From contig JANWIR010000035.1 in NCBI GenBank assembly GCA_025449805.1, forward strand, positions 1 to 45,946: DNA of 45,946 bases, given 5' to 3'. Position numbers and translations under genes: made by a program. The notes below the pieces were generated by a model, which saw only the letters and a list, made by a program, of their open reading frames with translations, was not told the DNA's origin and made no database searches. Source of the DNA: Acidimicrobiales bacterium (lineage in GTDB: Bacteria; Actinomycetota; Acidimicrobiia; Acidimicrobiales; RAAP-2). Positions 1-8,240 of this stretch are shown in pieces (within the stretch, counting starts at the first letter, position 1; every line of letters begins with the position of its first letter).

Positions 1-2146
1 CCTGGTCCCCGTTAACGAGTCCGACGTAGGTAGGCGTAATTGCCCCTGGCGTCGAACCGTAGATTGACGACCCCGACGAGGCCGTGATCGTGAGCGGTAC
101 CGGCGTCACGTTGACGCTGCCGTTGACGTACGAGATGTTCAAGTAGTTGGACGTCGAGGACGGTCCCGAGCATGTCGTGGTGTAGCTGCCCACGGGCGAA
201 CCGGCACTGTAGCCACTCACCGAACAGGTCACGCCCACAATCGACGTGTCCGCACCCAGCAAGCCCGAGTACGTCGCGCTCACCGTCGGCGCGCCGTCAC
301 CGTACGAAATTGCCGAGGGCGACGAGGCCGTGACGGTGACCGTGGCGGCCGAGGCGGCCACGGCAAGGCTGCCGTTCACGTACGTGATATTTGAATAGTC
401 AGCCGTTGCGGCGGGGCCGGTGCACGTCGTTGCGTAACTGCCGGCCGGGGATCCGGCGTTGTAGCCACTCACCGAACAGGTCACGCCCACAATCGACGTG
501 TCCGCACCCAGCAAGCCCGAGTACGTCGCGCTCACCGTCGGCGCACCATCACCGTACGAAATTGCCGAGGGTGATGAGGCCGTAACGGTGACTGGGGCGC
601 TCGAGGGGCTCACGCTAAATGATTGGACGGTTCCGCTGTTCGGGCCGTAGTTCGTTCCCTGGGCAACGTGAGCGACGAGTGTGCAGGTGCCGGTGCCGAC
701 GAAGGTGACGGTCAGTCCCGTGGCGGCGCACACGTCGGGCGTCGTTGACGTCACTGAACGAGCTCCGTCGCCATTGGTCGCCAGCACGGCGGTGAAACCA
801 CCCTGGAACGTGGCTGAAGTTGGGAGATTCGTGATGGCGGGGGCGTCCGCGACGCACACCGACCCGACGCGCATCTGTGCGTCAAATGCCTCCGCGGGAG
901 CGCCGCTCTTTACTTGAACGACGATCGTATTGGTCCCGGACTGCCAGTTGTGGTTGAGGACCGTCGATGCCTCGTTGCTCGTCTGGAAACCGACGTAGCT
1001 GTAGGGGTTCGAACTCGAAGTCTGGGGCAGACCCGTCGTCTGGGTGCTCTGCGCTACGCCGTTGACGAAGACTTCCGCAACTTCGTTGTCAGCGAGAAAA
1101 CTCATGTTCAGGCTGAACGTCGAAGGGTTGACCGTAGGTGCCAGATTGAACTGGTACTGGTAGTACCAGTCACCGGTTGGGCTATAGGGACTGGCGATTG
1201 TCTGCTGAGAAATCCATTGCGCGTTTCCGTAGGGACTCGGCGAGTAGGCATTCGGCGCAAGATTGCCCACGTTCGCTGGTGCGAACGTTGCCCCCGACGG
1301 TGGCAGCGAGACGGCGTTGCCTGGGTTGGTGCCATTCGGTGAATTCAACGGACCGGCGACCGTCCAGTTCGCGTCATGAGAGTTATTCGCGAGGACGCCG
1401 CCCGTCGACGCGTTATAGCCAGTGTTGAAGATGTTGCCGTTGGTGGCGCAATTAACCGTTGGAATGGGAGGTGCGGGTGGCACCACCGTTCCGTTCAGCG
1501 TGATCGCTGCGTACTGGAGATTGTTACCCACAGGGCAGTTGTCCATTTGAGTGATAACCACACGGTTAACTTCGCCCGCGACCATATAGGTCGAGAGATC
1601 GGCGGTGGCCCCCGTACCGCCCGTGAGGGCAATGTAACTACCAGGAACAATCAAGCCATTTACATTGCGAGAGTTGTAAATCGACACTCGCGCCCCGTCA
1701 TCGGCGCCACTGAGGGACACATTGAATTGATTGATGGTGGTCCCGGCGGGAATACTCACCAGGCTTTGGAAAAAGGTGAAGTCGGCCGATTGGCCACAGG
1801 ACCCAGACGGCAGGCGTGATCCGTTGGGTTGCACCATGTTGATGGTGTCGGCGTTCGGACACAGGTTGTTCCCCGTCCCACAGTTCGCCCAACCCGAATC
1901 GCTCACACCCGGCACGCCCGGCGATGGGATGTAATTGTAAAACGCCGGGTTGCCGAGCGAAGCAGACGGAAGATTCAAGACCGGGGAATAAGGCCGGATC
2001 TCTTGCCAACCAGTCCTACCGAGCGTGGTGGGGGACGAATCGGACGCCTGTGCGGCGGTGCCAAATGACATTGCCGTTCCGCTGAACGTTAACGCGAGAA
2101 CGAGAGTACTGGCGAACCAACCGCGCCTGAAGAACGAAGCTTTCAT
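1..2146 (-). CDS. Large secreted surface protein with MBG/Ig-like repeats (C-terminus beyond window)
   Basis: The minus-strand frame stays open from an ATG at 2146 to the left edge (about 715 codons), so the ORF track missed it. Residues 1-35 form a signal peptide (basic start, hydrophobic core, AQA-type site). Two beta-sandwich-like regions rich in Asn, Gly, Ser and Thr follow (about 45-230 and 235-440), then an Ig-like stretch. From about residue 510 there are repeats of the MBG type, opening with VTVTASSPSAISYGDG and closing with a YVNGSL-type strand. The third repeat, TITASSGSSIYGS, is cut by the window edge. Such repeats act as stalks in secreted or wall-attached adhesin-like proteins. 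The anchor, if any, lies outside the window. A purine-rich AAAGG sits about 18 nt upstream, so the start is good but not certain. The sequence and frame are directly seen; the adhesin-like role is inference. Confidence 0.85.
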   Translation of the reverse strand, partial: MKASFFRRGWFASTLVLALTFSGTAMSFGTAAQASDSSPTTLGRTGWQEIRPYSPVLNLPSASLGNPAFYNYIPSPGVPGVSDSGWANCGTGNNLCPNADTINMVQPNGSRLPSGSCGQSADFTFFQSLVSIPAGTTINQFNVSLSGADDGARVSIYNSRNVNGLIVPGSYIALTGGTGATADLSTYMVAGEVNRVVITQMDNCPVGNNLQYAAITLNGTVVPPAPPIPTVNCATNGNIFNTGYNASTGGVLANNSHDANWTVAGPLNSPNGTNPGNAVSLPPSGATFAPANVGNLAPNAYSPSPYGNAQWISQQTIASPYSPTGDWYYQYQFNLAPTVNPSTFSLNMSFLADNEVAEVFVNGVAQSTQTTGLPQTSSSNPYSYVGFQTSNEASTVLNHNWQSGTNTIVVQVKSGAPAEAFDAQMRVGSVCVADAPAITNLPTSATFQGGFTAVLATNGDGARSVTSTTPDVCAATGLTVTFVGTGTCTLVAHVAQGTNYGPNSGTVQSFSVSPSSAPVTVTASSPSAISYGDGAPTVSATYSGLLGADTSIVGVTCSVSGYNAGSPAGSYATTCTGPAATADYSNITYVNGSLAVAASAATVTVTASSPSAISYGDGAPTVSATYSGLLGADTSIVGVTCSVSGYSAGSPVGSYTTTCSGPSSTSNYLNISYVNGSVNVTPVPLTITASSGSSIYGSTPGAITPTYVGLVNGDQ
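209..580. repeat. Tandem 252-bp (84-codon) repeat inside the MBG protein gene
   Basis: Two consecutive MBG-repeat copies are offset by 252 bp. Positions 209-292 and 461-544 are identical over 84 nt. The following 35 nt differ at only a handful of positions, almost all silent. This points to recent duplication or ongoing gene conversion between repeats. Confidence 0.85.
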
Positions 2147-2496
2147 TGAGTTGCACCGAAGCCTTTCTGGACCTTTTTCTAGTGACAGAAAGAACCGCTC
2201 CAAGACGGGCGTCGGTGATTTATGTCAGCGCTGGTTCTAACACAAATTGACTACCTCGCTATATTTTCCATCTAAAATTTCTTCACTTGGTCGCGCACTC
2301 AACCCACTTTGAAATCGCAGGTCAGGTTTGGTCCACGACACCGAACCCGGCCGTCGCTGCTCCACAATTCGATCGATACGTCCGAAGAACGGTTGGCACG
2401 CTCCTAGTCAATTTGCATCAGCTAGTGAGGTCGCGCGGTGAGCGGTGCTCGAAAATGTTCGGCGCTCTGGGCGGGGAGATAAGCCAGTACTGGCGA
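2147..2496. other. Intergenic region with upstream sequences of the surface-protein gene
   Basis: No convincing gene is visible. Positions 2235-2290 are conspicuously AT-rich for this window and probably hold the promoter of the leftward surface-protein gene, though no clear -35/-10 pair could be fixed. The listed plus-strand ORF at 2287-2556 has no recognisable domain or ribosome binding site. Confidence 0.4.
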
Positions 2497-2829
2497 TCAT
2501 TCGATGCCGTCGAAGCTGACGCCAACGACCCCGCCGCCAAAGATGCGCCCGTCTAGCGAGCGTGGAACCGAATAGCCGAAGGAGTACGACCGTCCGTCAG
2601 CGCCTCGACGCGTAACTGCGTCCCATTGGAAGGTGGGGCCACCGCGAGCACGGCCGCTGCCTTTACCGGCCCTCGCAGGAACTGGTCACCCGTAGCGCCG
2701 AACGCGTCCGTCTTGTCGTCGTGGTCAAGCATCATTGAGGCCACAACGAAGAGGGTACGTTCTTGAGCGCGATCACGTTCTATCCCAACCACGGTGATGC
2801 GAGTCGGGCCAAACCCCGAGAAGACGAGA
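2497..2829 (-). pseudogene. Frameshifted, 5'-truncated gene remnant downstream of tRNA-Arg
   Basis: The minus-strand frame from 2829 reads a coherent polypeptide (FSGFGPTRITVVGIERDRA onward) with no good start codon, ending at a TAG at 2553. At the GACGGACGG run near 2590 a neighbouring frame continues equally plausible protein (SYSFGYSVPRSLDGRIFGG) to a TGA at 2497. Loss of one 4-nt ACGG unit, or of a single nucleotide, would explain the break. The 5' end is missing about 24 nt from the tRNA-Arg 3' end. I do not recognise the family. A small real gene of 79 codons starting with GTG at 2792 is the alternative. Confidence 0.45.
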
Positions 2830-2852
2830 TTTCAGGGCTAAGCGTTGCACGT

Positions 2853-2929
2853 TGGTGCGGCTGGAGGGATTCGAACCCCCGACCCTCGGTTCCGTAGACC
2901 GATGCTCTAATCCGCTGAGCTACAGCCGC
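2853..2929 (-). tRNA. tRNA-Arg(ACG), CCA encoded
   Basis: The minus strand folds as a cloverleaf. The acceptor stem is GCGGCTG/CAGCCGC, the anticodon loop is CTACGGA (anticodon ACG), the T arm carries GGTTCGAATCC, and ACCA is encoded at the 3' end. ACG is the usual A34-edited arginine tRNA of bacteria. Confidence 0.97.
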
Positions 2930-2946
2930 GTTGATACTGAGGAACC

Positions 2947-2952
2947 AGTCTA
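2947..2952 (-). promoter_or_regulatory. -10 element of tRNA-Arg
   Basis: The minus strand reads TAGACTGGTTCC beginning 24 nt before the mature 5' end. It resembles TAGATTGGTAC upstream of tRNA-Ala and tRNA-Ile in this window. Confidence 0.5.
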
Positions 2953-2985
2953 GCCCAGCCTCCGCGAAGGTCGCCGAGGCTGCCC

Positions 2986-2991
2986 TACCAT
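2986..2991 (+). promoter_or_regulatory. -10 element for a leaderless amidohydrolase mRNA
   Basis: TACCAT ends 7 nt before the GTG at 2999. No Shine-Dalgarno sequence is present, so transcription probably begins at the start codon. Confidence 0.5.
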
Positions 2992-2998
2992 CGGGTTC

Positions 2999-4192
2999 GT
3001 GACCACTTCGCCCCTCGACAGCCTGCCCCAACTCCTCGACGAGGTGCACGATGACATGGTTGATCGACGCCACGATCTGCACGCGTACCCCGAACTCGCG
3101 TTCCAGGAGGTTCGCACCACCACGGTCATCGTCGAGCGCCTGCGCGAACTCGGATGGGAACTTTTCGCGACGCCCACGCCCACCGGGGCAATCGCCAAAC
3201 TCCGCGGGGCCCGTCCCGGCCACCGCGTCTTACTGCGCGCCGACATTGACGCGCTGCCCGTTCATGAGGAGCGCGAACTGCCCTACCGGTCTCGTCACGA
3301 GGGCGTGATGCACGCCTGCGGTCACGACGTGCACACCGCGGCCCTACTCGGCGTGGCCGATCTCCTGGCGCGTCGCCAGAGCGAACTCCCCGGCGAGTAC
3401 ACACTCGTCTTCCAACCGGCCGAAGAAGGCCTGGGCGGGGCGCGCGCCATGATCGAGGGCGGATTCTTCGACGCGCACCCCGTGGACTTCGGCCTCGGTG
3501 TGCACGTGACCTCACTCGCGCCGGTGGGCGTCGTCGCCACGCGACCGGGCGTGATGATGAGTGAGGCGTGTTCGTTTCGCGTGGTACTGCGCGGACGTGG
3601 TGGACACGGCGCGATGGCCAGCACCGCGGGCAACGTCGTGCTCGCCGTGAGCGCCCTCGCGCCACGCCTGAGCGAAGTCGTTGACGATTTGACCTTTGAG
3701 GGCGCGAACTGCGCGTGCTCGGCCGGCGTGCTCGCGGCCGGGACCGCGAACAACGTCGTGCCGCGCGAAGCCACGCTCCAGGGCACCATTCGCACGTTCA
3801 CGGCCGACCAGGTTGTCGAGACCCGGGCGCGCCTGACGCGCCTCCTGAACGAGGTCGCGGACCGCTTCGAGGTGCACTACGAGCTCAACGTCGACGCGAT
3901 AACGCCCGTCGTGCACAACGACGCGGCCGTCACCGAGGTCGCGCGCGCCAGCGCGCGCCGTGTCGTTGGTTCCGACGGCGTTCTGCAGTTACCACCCGCC
4001 GCGCCGAGCGATGACGTCGCCGAGTTCTGGCAGCGCGTACCGGGCTGTTACCTCTTCGTCGGCGGCGCCAGTAGCGACGGCACGAGTGGCATGCACCACA
4101 GTCCCGACTTCTTCGTCGACGACGGCGCGCTGCGCGTCGCCGCGGGCGTACTCGCCCACGGCGCTCTCACCCTCGCCGGAGCCGGCGCGTGA
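2999..4192 (+). CDS. M20D family amidohydrolase (N-acyl amino acid / peptide hydrolase)
   Basis: The 397-residue product matches the usual length of the hippurate hydrolase / IAA-amino acid hydrolase branch of peptidase family M20. These are cytosolic metalloenzymes cleaving N-acyl or small peptide amide bonds. Metal-binding motifs are visible: HACGHD at about residues 105-110, FQPAEEG at about 138, and GMHHSPDFF near the C-terminus. The middle GGHGAMA segment belongs to the lid/dimerisation domain. The GTG at 2999 is chosen because a TACCAT -10 ends 7 nt upstream. The gene overlaps the next by 4 nt (GTGA), indicating translational coupling with a PLP-dependent cysteine-synthase-like enzyme. 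Substrate is unknown; the pairing suggests de-acylation of a cysteine or S-substituted cysteine derivative (inference). Confidence 0.9.
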   Translation: MTTSPLDSLPQLLDEVHDDMVDRRHDLHAYPELAFQEVRTTTVIVERLRELGWELFATPTPTGAIAKLRGARPGHRVLLRADIDALPVHEERELPYRSRHEGVMHACGHDVHTAALLGVADLLARRQSELPGEYTLVFQPAEEGLGGARAMIEGGFFDAHPVDFGLGVHVTSLAPVGVVATRPGVMMSEACSFRVVLRGRGGHGAMASTAGNVVLAVSALAPRLSEVVDDLTFEGANCACSAGVLAAGTANNVVPREATLQGTIRTFTADQVVETRARLTRLLNEVADRFEVHYELNVDAITPVVHNDAAVTEVARASARRVVGSDGVLQLPPAAPSDDVAEFWQRVPGCYLFVGGASSDGTSGMHHSPDFFVDDGALRVAAGVLAHGALTLAGAGA

Positions 4193-5118
4193 ACGCACCG
4201 CGCGTCTCGTCGAGCATTCTCGAGGCGATCGGTAATACCCCGCTCTTACACCTCGAAGGTCTCTGGTTGAAACTCGAGTACCTCAACCCCTCAGGGTCGA
4301 TCAAGGCTCGTATGGCGCGCTACATCATCGAACGTGCCGAACGCGAAGGTCTCCTCAAACCCGGCGACACCATTGTCGAGGCGTCGAGCGGCAACACCGG
4401 TAACGCGATGAGCATGGTCGCGGCGGTGAAGGGCTATCGCATGATCGTGGTCACCCCCGAAGGGCTCAGCCCCGAACGCGCCGCGATCACGACCGCCTTC
4501 GGTGCCGAACTGCACCAGGTCGGCGACTTTCACGTGAACGAAGCTCTCGAGGTCGTCGCACAGTTCGCGTCACGCCCCGGACACTTCGCGCCGCGTCAGT
4601 TTGAGAACGAGTGGAACGTGGAAGAGAATCGCACCTGGCTTGGCGCGGAGATACTCGACCAGCTCGGCGACGCGCGCGTTCCCGACGCCTTCGTGATGGG
4701 CGTCGGTACGGGCGGCACCTTGATCGGCGTGGGCCAAGCCCTCCGCGCGGCGAATCCCGACGTACTGCTCGTCGCGCTCGAACCGGCCGAGTCGTGCACC
4801 ATCCAGTGCGGCGACGTCAACCTGCACCAGATCGAGGGCATCGCCGACGGCTTCGTGCCGGCGCTCTACGCGCACCACCGCGACCTCGTGGACCGCGTCG
4901 TGGCGGTGCACAGCGACGACGCGATTGCCGAGATGCGCCACCTGGCCCAAGGACACGGGCTGCTCGTGGGACCGAGTTCGGGTGCCAACGTCGTCGCGGC
5001 CCGACGACTCCGTGAGGAGCTCGGACCCGAGGCCGTCGTGGTCACCGTTCTCTGCGACGAAGGCGAAAAGTACTTAAGCGAGTACTTCGGGCCACCCAAC
5101 GTCGCGCCGCGCGCTTAA
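4189..5118 (+). CDS. PLP-dependent cysteine synthase / cystathionine beta-synthase-like enzyme
   Basis: The 309-residue product is a fold-type II PLP enzyme of the CysK/CysM family. It has the N-terminal IGNTPLL segment, the PLP-lysine region NPSGSIKARMA (most CysK proteins have SxKDR; here Asp is Ala), the substrate loop SSGNTGN, the phosphate-binding GTGGTLIG and a PSSGAN motif near the C-terminus. Family members make cysteine from O-acetylserine or O-phosphoserine and sulfide, or catalyse related beta-replacements. The GTG start overlaps the amidohydrolase stop. The stop shares TTAA with the convergent ROK gene. No CBS regulatory domain is present. The exact substrate cannot be read from the sequence. 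Confidence 0.87.
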   Translation: MNAPRVSSSILEAIGNTPLLHLEGLWLKLEYLNPSGSIKARMARYIIERAEREGLLKPGDTIVEASSGNTGNAMSMVAAVKGYRMIVVTPEGLSPERAAITTAFGAELHQVGDFHVNEALEVVAQFASRPGHFAPRQFENEWNVEENRTWLGAEILDQLGDARVPDAFVMGVGTGGTLIGVGQALRAANPDVLLVALEPAESCTIQCGDVNLHQIEGIADGFVPALYAHHRDLVDRVVAVHSDDAIAEMRHLAQGHGLLVGPSSGANVVAARRLREELGPEAVVVTVLCDEGEKYLSEYFGPPNVAPRA

Positions 5119-5912
5119 GCGTCGCGCAACGCGCCCGTGACGCGGGCGTAGTCCTCACCAAAGAGTCGTGCCGCGCCGTGAATCGGCGCCTCATTTCCGT
5201 CAATCACGACGCGCGCGCGTAGCCCCTCGAACAGCAGCGGCGTGACGCGCCGAGCGTTGCCACCGGCCAAGTGCACGACCGTGGCGTCGAACTCTTCGGC
5301 GAATCGGGTCACCACCGCCAGCACGGCCTCGTTCCAGCGAGCGTCGCCGGTCGCGCGACCGCGCTCCCCCACGCACTGGTCGTACGACTGTCCGTCACGA
5401 AAAATCTCCGCGCCGACGTCGCGCACCTTTTGGAGTCGTCCCTCACGACACAGCGCCAGACCGAGTCCCGTGCCCAGCGTTAAGACGACCTCAACGGACT
5501 CGTCACCGCAACAGCCCAGGGCCGCCATCGTCGCGTCGTTCACGACGCGTACGTCGCGCGTCGTTGCCGCGCGCAACTGGTCCTGCAGAGCGAAGCCGCG
5601 CCACTGCGCCTCGATCACGGGGTCGACGTCGGTCGTCACGCCCCCGGGGCGCGAGAGATTGCCGGGGCGCACCACGAAGCCGTCGCGGAACTCACCGGGA
5701 AATCCCACGCCGACGCGTCGACAGCCGCTCTTAATGATCCGCTCCACGAGGAACTCCACCAGACGCTCCGGGGTGCACGGGTAGGGCGTGGGACGTCGGC
5801 GCACGCCTCGCAAAAGTTCGCCCTCTTCGTTGACGTGACAGAACTTGATGTTCGTCGCCCCGACGTCAATCGCGAAGATCTGCTCTTGGAGGGGCGAGGG
5901 CGTCAGGGCCAT
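5115..5912 (-). CDS. ROK-type / polyphosphate-glucokinase-like sugar kinase
   Basis: The 265-residue ASKHA-fold protein has an N-terminal phosphate-binding FAIDVGATNIKF, a VVNDATMAALG catalytic Asp segment, LTLGTGLGLAL and a C-terminal HLAGGNARRV adenosine loop. This pattern fits glucokinases of the ROK / polyphosphate glucokinase group. The zinc-binding Cys cluster of classical ROK proteins is not seen. The ATG at 5912 lies inside the end of the upstream coupling-ATPase gene (47-nt overlap). The longer ORF from 6011 has an implausible N-terminus. It is the last gene of the type IV secretion-like operon, although its predicted job is sugar phosphorylation. The ATG has no obvious ribosome binding site, so coupling to the upstream gene is likely. 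Confidence 0.75.
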   Translation of the reverse strand: MALTPSPLQEQIFAIDVGATNIKFCHVNEEGELLRGVRRRPTPYPCTPERLVEFLVERIIKSGCRRVGVGFPGEFRDGFVVRPGNLSRPGGVTTDVDPVIEAQWRGFALQDQLRAATTRDVRVVNDATMAALGCCGDESVEVVLTLGTGLGLALCREGRLQKVRDVGAEIFRDGQSYDQCVGERGRATGDARWNEAVLAVVTRFAEEFDATVVHLAGGNARRVTPLLFEGLRARVVIDGNEAPIHGAARLFGEDYARVTGALRDA

Positions 5913-7071
5913 GGGCGAATCGTAGTTTTGCCGCGGTGGTGCCCCGATCGCGTAACGCGCGCACGCGCCACCACGGGCGCAACCGGATCCGGTAGGGCGC
6001 GCGCCGACCACTGATCACGAAGGCCGTACGCCCGGGCGTTCGGCGCAGCGACCGCGGCGGCTGACCTTCGGGGGCGCTCACCAACTCAGGCAGGTACGTC
6101 CCGACGGTGGGATCGGCCAAACCGGCAAGGACGAGTCGCGTCGCGTGGTTGTTGACGATGGACGACGCCCGCTCGCCCCAGCGCGCCCGCAGTTGGGCGA
6201 AGTCCTGCACCACGGTCACCAGCGTCACCTCCAGCCCGCGCACGGTGGCGGCGAGTTGGTCGAGCTCGTCTAATGAGGCGACCGTCGCCGCTTCGTCTAA
6301 GACGAACAAGACTTCACGCGCGCGTCGTTGATCGACCCGGCGTTGTTGCTCATCGAGCACGGCCCGCAACGCCCCGCGAAAGAGGGCTTCGTAGTGGCGC
6401 TGCTCGCCTTGAGGCGCGCAGAGATACAGCGTGTTGGCACCGTGCACGACGCCGCGAATGCTCGCCAGCGGCTGGGGGAAACGCCACGGGTAGAGCATTG
6501 TCTCGGCGGTCGTGAGCACGCTATCGAGCGTGCGCGGCTCGTACTCGAGAAAGCCCCGCAGAATTGCGCCCGCGTCGTCGTCACCGTCGGCCCACGCGTC
6601 AATTCGACGGCGCTCGACCACGCGCGCGACCGCAAAGATGTCCTCGCCGCGCGACGCCGCCACGACCATGAGGGCCGCGACGAGCTTGGTCGCCAACGCG
6701 TTCCAAAACTCCCCCTCGCTCCGATCACCCGACGACAGCGTGAGGTCGCGCGCGACGCGCGACGCGTGTCGCAACGAGCGCAGGCCCTCCATTGGGTTAA
6801 ACGTCAGACCCGCCTCCTCACCGGGTTCGAGCACCGTCACCGCGCCGAGCGCTTCGCGCCATGGTCGAGTACTCACCACGACGTCGCGCTTGACGCTGGT
6901 GACGACCAGCGCGTCGTGCCAATTGAGAATCGCCGGAACGACGAGCGACGAGGTCTTCCCCGACTGCGTCGGCCCTACGACCAAGAGCGAGCTGTCGCGC
7001 TCGAGATAGGTGGTGGGTCCGAGGGCGACCGGTCCAACGAAGCGAACCCCGAGCGGTGGGCGCACGTTCAC
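5866..7071 (-). CDS. VirD4/TraG-like type IV coupling ATPase
   Basis: The 401-residue protein has Walker A GPTQSGKTSS at about residues 33-42, then a VTSVKRDVV segment as in TraG/VirD4 proteins, and Walker B VLFVLDEAA at about 250. A QDFAQLRARWG helix and a TraG C-terminal region follow. Coupling proteins are hexameric ATPases that recruit substrates to a type IV secretion channel. This one lacks the two N-terminal membrane helices of classical VirD4, so it is predicted soluble or tethered through partners. The GTG start overlaps the VirB4-like gene by 4 nt (GTGA). Family assignment is firm; substrate is unknown and no relaxase gene is visible. Confidence 0.85.
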   Translation of the reverse strand: MNVRPPLGVRFVGPVALGPTTYLERDSSLLVVGPTQSGKTSSLVVPAILNWHDALVVTSVKRDVVVSTRPWREALGAVTVLEPGEEAGLTFNPMEGLRSLRHASRVARDLTLSSGDRSEGEFWNALATKLVAALMVVAASRGEDIFAVARVVERRRIDAWADGDDDAGAILRGFLEYEPRTLDSVLTTAETMLYPWRFPQPLASIRGVVHGANTLYLCAPQGEQRHYEALFRGALRAVLDEQQRRVDQRRAREVLFVLDEAATVASLDELDQLAATVRGLEVTLVTVVQDFAQLRARWGERASSIVNNHATRLVLAGLADPTVGTYLPELVSAPEGQPPRSLRRTPGRTAFVISGRRAPYRIRLRPWWRVRALRDRGTTAAKLRFAHGPDALAPPRADLRD

Positions 7072-8240
7072 GTGAGACGCATGACGTCGTCGGTATCGAT
7101 CAGTTCGCGGTCGCCCGCGTCGGGCGTCACGCGAACGATCGATCGGTGCGGGCCGTAGCGCACGAGGGCGCCACCGCGCGGCAACGTCCGCAGGTAGCGC
7201 GTCTCGAGAGCAGTGAGTTCGAGGACGTCAGCGATCTCACGCGCCTCGTCGGGCGGTTGGCGAAACAGCCACGCCGTTTCGGTCTCGCGCAGTAGTCCGC
7301 GGGCTCGTTCAAGTTGAGCCGTACCCGCGTTCGCTACCGACGCGACGTCACTGAATCGGTGCAGGACGAGTACGTGCGCCACGCCCCGGGCGCGCGCGAG
7401 CTTCCACGAGCCGCGCAGCCACTCAAGGGCCGACGCGTCACCGAGCAACGACCACGCCTCGTCGAGGACCAGGTAGCCCAGGCGCTCACCGTCGCCGAGC
7501 ACCCGGCGCGCCGCGGCCACTACGGCCAAGATCGAAAGGGGTAACGCGCTACTCGCCCACTGCGCCGAGAGATCGACCACCACGAAATCGCCCTCCAAGG
7601 TCAGTGGCTCACCCTCCCCGTCGAAGAGGCCCCGGAGGTCACCCTCCACCAGCCGGTGCAGTCCGAGCGCCACCCGTCGCGCCGGTGACGGCGTAGGGTC
7701 CGCCACATGCGCCGCGAGCGTCCCCAGCGCGTGACGCAGCACGCGTCGGGGTCGGGCCATCGTGACCGCACGCCACACCTCGTCAATCACGAAGTGCTCC
7801 TCGACGCCGAGGGATTCACCGAGCGCACTCGCCAGTAGCGACCGGAGCAGACCCGAACCCTCCTGGTCGACGTCGCCGAAGGGATCGCACCACCCGTCAC
7901 GACCCAGTACGACCGGCGCGCACCCGTGGTGACTGGCCAGGGGGCCGTACTCGCCCTTGGGGTCGAGCACCACCACGCGCCGGCCGCGGGCCAGCGCGCG
8001 CCGCAGTTGCATCTTCACGACGGTGCTCTTGCCCGCGCCAATCGCGCCCGCCACCACCACGTTGGGGTTGGTCAGCAGTCCCGCCCGGTAGGCGTCAAAG
8101 ACGTCGAACACGAAGTGCCCGCCGAACTGGGCCTCGCCGAGTGGTGCGCCCGCCAACCCCGTGCCGGCGTCGTGCGCGGGCAGGCCCATTTCCAAGAGGT
8201 CCTCGGAGGTTGCCCAGTGGGTCCAGGCGCGCGCTACCAC
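7068..8240 (-). CDS. VirB4/TraC-like secretion ATPase
   Basis: The roughly 390-residue P-loop ATPase has Walker A GAIGAGKST at about residues 50-58, a VVLDPKGEYG segment just after it, and Walker B YLVLDEAWSLLGD at about 260, as in TraC/VirB4 proteins. It lacks the long N-terminal VirB4 domain. The ORF track extends to 8618, but that portion overlaps the SCO6880-like gene and is Arg/Ala-rich out-of-frame sequence. The GTG at 8240 overlaps the upstream TAG at 8236-8234 and gives a sensible N-terminus (VARAWTHW). GTGs at 8270 and 8273 are alternatives. It probably powers substrate transfer or pilin dynamics in the same membrane complex. Confidence 0.82.
   Translation of the reverse strand: MVARAWTHWATSEDLLEMGLPAHDAGTGLAGAPLGEAQFGGHFVFDVFDAYRAGLLTNPNVVVAGAIGAGKSTVVKMQLRRALARGRRVVVLDPKGEYGPLASHHGCAPVVLGRDGWCDPFGDVDQEGSGLLRSLLASALGESLGVEEHFVIDEVWRAVTMARPRRVLRHALGTLAAHVADPTPSPARRVALGLHRLVEGDLRGLFDGEGEPLTLEGDFVVVDLSAQWASSALPLSILAVVAAARRVLGDGERLGYLVLDEAWSLLGDASALEWLRGSWKLARARGVAHVLVLHRFSDVASVANAGTAQLERARGLLRETETAWLFRQPPDEAREIADVLELTALETRYLRTLPRGGALVRYGPHRSIVRVTPDAGDRELIDTDDVMRLT

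Noticed and set aside
209-580. CRISPR-like regular repeats
   Set aside because: The repeats are 252-bp in-frame protein repeats, not short repeats with unique spacers.
2780-3223. Minus-strand 147-codon ORF through tRNA-Arg
   Set aside because: It reads antisense to the M20 gene and across the tRNA, with no domain and no start signal.
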